Positions 62,583 through 64,000 of a DNA stretch of 64,000 nucleotides are shown piece after piece. The position numbers were made by a program, and so were the translations under genes. Each line of letters begins with the position of its first letter. The first letter of the stretch is position 1. The stretch spans positions 3,468,001 to 3,532,000 of the forward strand of contig AP019701.1 in assembly GCA_006738865.1 (NCBI GenBank), given 5' to 3'. The stretch is from Allostella sp. ATCC 35155. GTDB taxonomy: Bacteria > Pseudomonadota > Alphaproteobacteria > ATCC43930 > Allostellaceae. Under the pieces are notes generated by a model, which searched no databases, was not told where the DNA came from, and saw nothing but the letters and a program-made list of their open reading frames with translations.

Positions 62583-64000
62583 CTATGGGGCGGCCGCGGC
62601 GCGAGCGCGCCGGCGGCCGCGCAGTTCGAAGGTCACGGCGGCGGCGATCATCGCGATGCTCACGACATGCAGGCCGACCGAGAGCGGGCTCTGGACCAGG
62701 ATCGCCCAGTCGCCGCCGCTCGCCTGCATCGCCCGCCGCAGGTTCTGCTCCATCGGCCCGCCCAGCAACATGCCCAGCACCAGCGGGATCATGGAGAAGC
62801 CCATCTTCCGCATGACGAACCCGAGGATGCCGAACAGCGTCATGAGCAGGAGGTCGAACGGGCTGTTGCTGATCGAGTAGACGCCGACATAGCTGACCAC
62901 GACGACGAACGGCATGAGATAGCGCGTCGGGATGGTGAGCAGGCGGGCGAACACGCCGACCAGCGGGATGTTCATCACCAGCAGGATGAAGTTGCTGACG
63001 TAGAGCGCGGCGACCAGGCCCCAGATGAGCTCCGGCTGGCGCTCGAACAGCAGCGGCCCCGGCTGGATGTTCAGGGTCACCAGCATGCCGAGCATGATCG
63101 CGGTGGCGCCGCTGCCGGGGATGCCGAGCGTCAGCATCGGCACGAGGTTGCCGCCGGCGGCCGCGTTGTCCGCCGCCTCCGGCGCGGCGACGCCGCGCGG
63201 GTCGCCCTTGCCGAAGGTGCCGTCCTTGTCCGACAGCTTCTTCTCCAGCGTGTAGCCGAGGAAGCTCGCCATGGTCGCGCCGGCGCCGGGCAGGACGCCG
63301 ATGACGAAGCCGAGCGCGCTCGATCGCAGCGTCGCTGCCGGGAAGATGAGGTCGCGGAAGGACGAGCGGATCTGGCCGACCGGCAGGCGCTTGCCCTGCC
63401 CGCCCTCGCGGTCGGTGAGGAACATCAGGAACTCGCTGATCGCGAAGAGCCCGATCGCCGCCACCACGAAGTCGATCCCGTCATAGAGTTCGAAGCTGTC
63501 GAAGGTGAAGCGCGGCACGCCGCTGGCCGGGTCGATCCCGACGGTGGACAGCACCAGCCCGAGGATGCCGGCGATCAGCGTCTTCGCCGGGTTGCCGGTG
63601 CCGACGCCGCCGACCGCGACGACCGCCAGGACGAAGAGCGCGAAATACTCCGGCGGTCCGAAATAGATCGCCGCCGAGGCGAGCAGCGGCGCGCAGATCG
63701 TCAGGCCGATCGTCGCCAGCGTGCCGCCGACGAAGGACGATATGGCCGATATCGCCAGCGCATCGGCCGCCCGCCCCTTGAGCGCCATCGGGTAGCCGTC
63801 GAGGCAGGTCATCACCGCCGGCGCGTCGCCCGGGATGTTCAGGAGGATGCTGGAGATGCGCCCACCGAACATGGTGCCGTAGTAGACGCTGGTCAGCAGG
63901 ATCATCGATTCGATCGGCGTCAGCTTCAGGCTGAAGGCCAGCGGAATCAGGATCGCGATGCCGTTGACCGGCCCGATGCCGGGAAGCGCGCCGATGACCG
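62583..64000 (-). CDS. Tripartite tricarboxylate transporter large permease TctA (5' end beyond the window)
   Basis: At least 472 codons; the start lies beyond the right edge, as the reading frame stays open to 64000 (VIGALPGIGPVNGIAILIPL is the conserved N-terminal signature). Multiple hydrophobic segments and the family motifs YYGTMFGGRISSILLNIPGDA, GYPMALKGRAADALAI, VLPGAGATMASFLGYTLEKK and GVAAPEAADNAAAGG are plain. TctA forms the channel of a secondary TTT transporter for tricarboxylates or other carboxylates; TctB and TctC would be to the right. It precedes the HMG-CoA lyase-like gene by 11 bases. Confidence 0.95.
   Translation of the reverse strand, partial: VIGALPGIGPVNGIAILIPLAFSLKLTPIESMILLTSVYYGTMFGGRISSILLNIPGDAPAVMTCLDGYPMALKGRAADALAISAISSFVGGTLATIGLTICAPLLASAAIYFGPPEYFALFVLAVVAVGGVGTGNPAKTLIAGILGLVLSTVGIDPASGVPRFTFDSFELYDGIDFVVAAIGLFAISEFLMFLTDREGGQGKRLPVGQIRSSFRDLIFPAATLRSSALGFVIGVLPGAGATMASFLGYTLEKKLSDKDGTFGKGDPRGVAAPEAADNAAAGGNLVPMLTLGIPGSGATAIMLGMLVTLNIQPGPLLFERQPELIWGLVAALYVSNFILLVMNIPLVGVFARLLTIPTRYLMPFVVVVSYVGVYSISNSPFDLLLMTLFGILGFVMRKMGFSMIPLVLGMLLGGPMEQNLRRAMQASGGDWAILVQSPLSVGLHVVSIAMIAAAVTFELRGRRRARAAAAP

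Overview
The window is very GC-rich (close to 70% by eye) and packed with genes, with no gap above 300 bases. Its content points to a free-living alphaproteobacterium, probably of the Rhodospirillales or a related order. Evidence includes an IalB-family protein, an SdhAF4 (DUF1674) assembly factor, a phasin with PhaR-like operators, a type-C(-) ribosomal protein L36, a glcDEF operon, clpS-clpA, a SPINDLY-type glycosyltransferase and many ABC and TTT solute uptake systems. I saw no rRNA, tRNA, CRISPR array, insertion sequence or prophage. Species-level assignment is not possible from this sequence alone.

Layout. 1-6931 (minus): a run of genes reading leftward, htpX, rsmB, rpe, a heparinase II/III-like protein, then a surface-glycan set (WecA/WbpL-like GT4, an SDR epimerase, and a CapD/WbpM-type dehydratase cut by the window edge). 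7070-9062: sdhAF4, a DPM1/ArnC-like GT2 with its LABN membrane partner, and a VapBC pair. 9128-13416 (minus): glycolate oxidase glcD-glcE-glcF preceded by rpmJ. 13583-16104: an IalB protein translationally coupled to an unknown exported protein. 16120-30809 is a catabolic/uptake island: acyl-CoA ligase and an odd amidohydrolase-fold protein (minus), divergent from a TauD/GBBH-like dioxygenase, two tandem Tat-exported peptide-type binding proteins without transporters, an ADP-forming acyl-CoA synthetase, a complete PotABCD-like ABC importer and a LysR regulator.

30928-33083: rhodanese-ChrB fusion and ChrA chromate exporter. 33164-38304: hyuA, hyuB and a class III aminotransferase of the 2,2-dialkylglycine decarboxylase branch, all tightly coupled; this is the most interesting metabolic cluster. 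38305-42798 (minus): DMT exporter, a phosphotransferase apparently started from CTG overlapping the clpA stop, clpA and clpS. 43091-47445: phasin, TPR-glycosyltransferase, SPOR-tailed D-Ala-D-Ala carboxypeptidase. 47418-55330: a GGCT-like protein, a GNAT acetyltransferase, then a complete dipeptide-type ABC operon with a methyltransferase inserted after the binding-protein gene. 55422-56275: small protein plus zeta-type kinase toxin. 56229-60716 (minus): a second PotABCD-like importer and a LOG-like protein, divergent from a DeoR regulator with a perfect palindrome at its start. 61609-64000 (minus): HMG-CoA-lyase-like enzyme and the TctA permease, cut by the right edge.

Many gene junctions are 1-4 base stop/start overlaps (ATGA, GTGA, TGATG, TAGTG), so translational coupling is the dominant organisation. 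All functions are assigned from sequence motifs recalled by eye; no database search was run.
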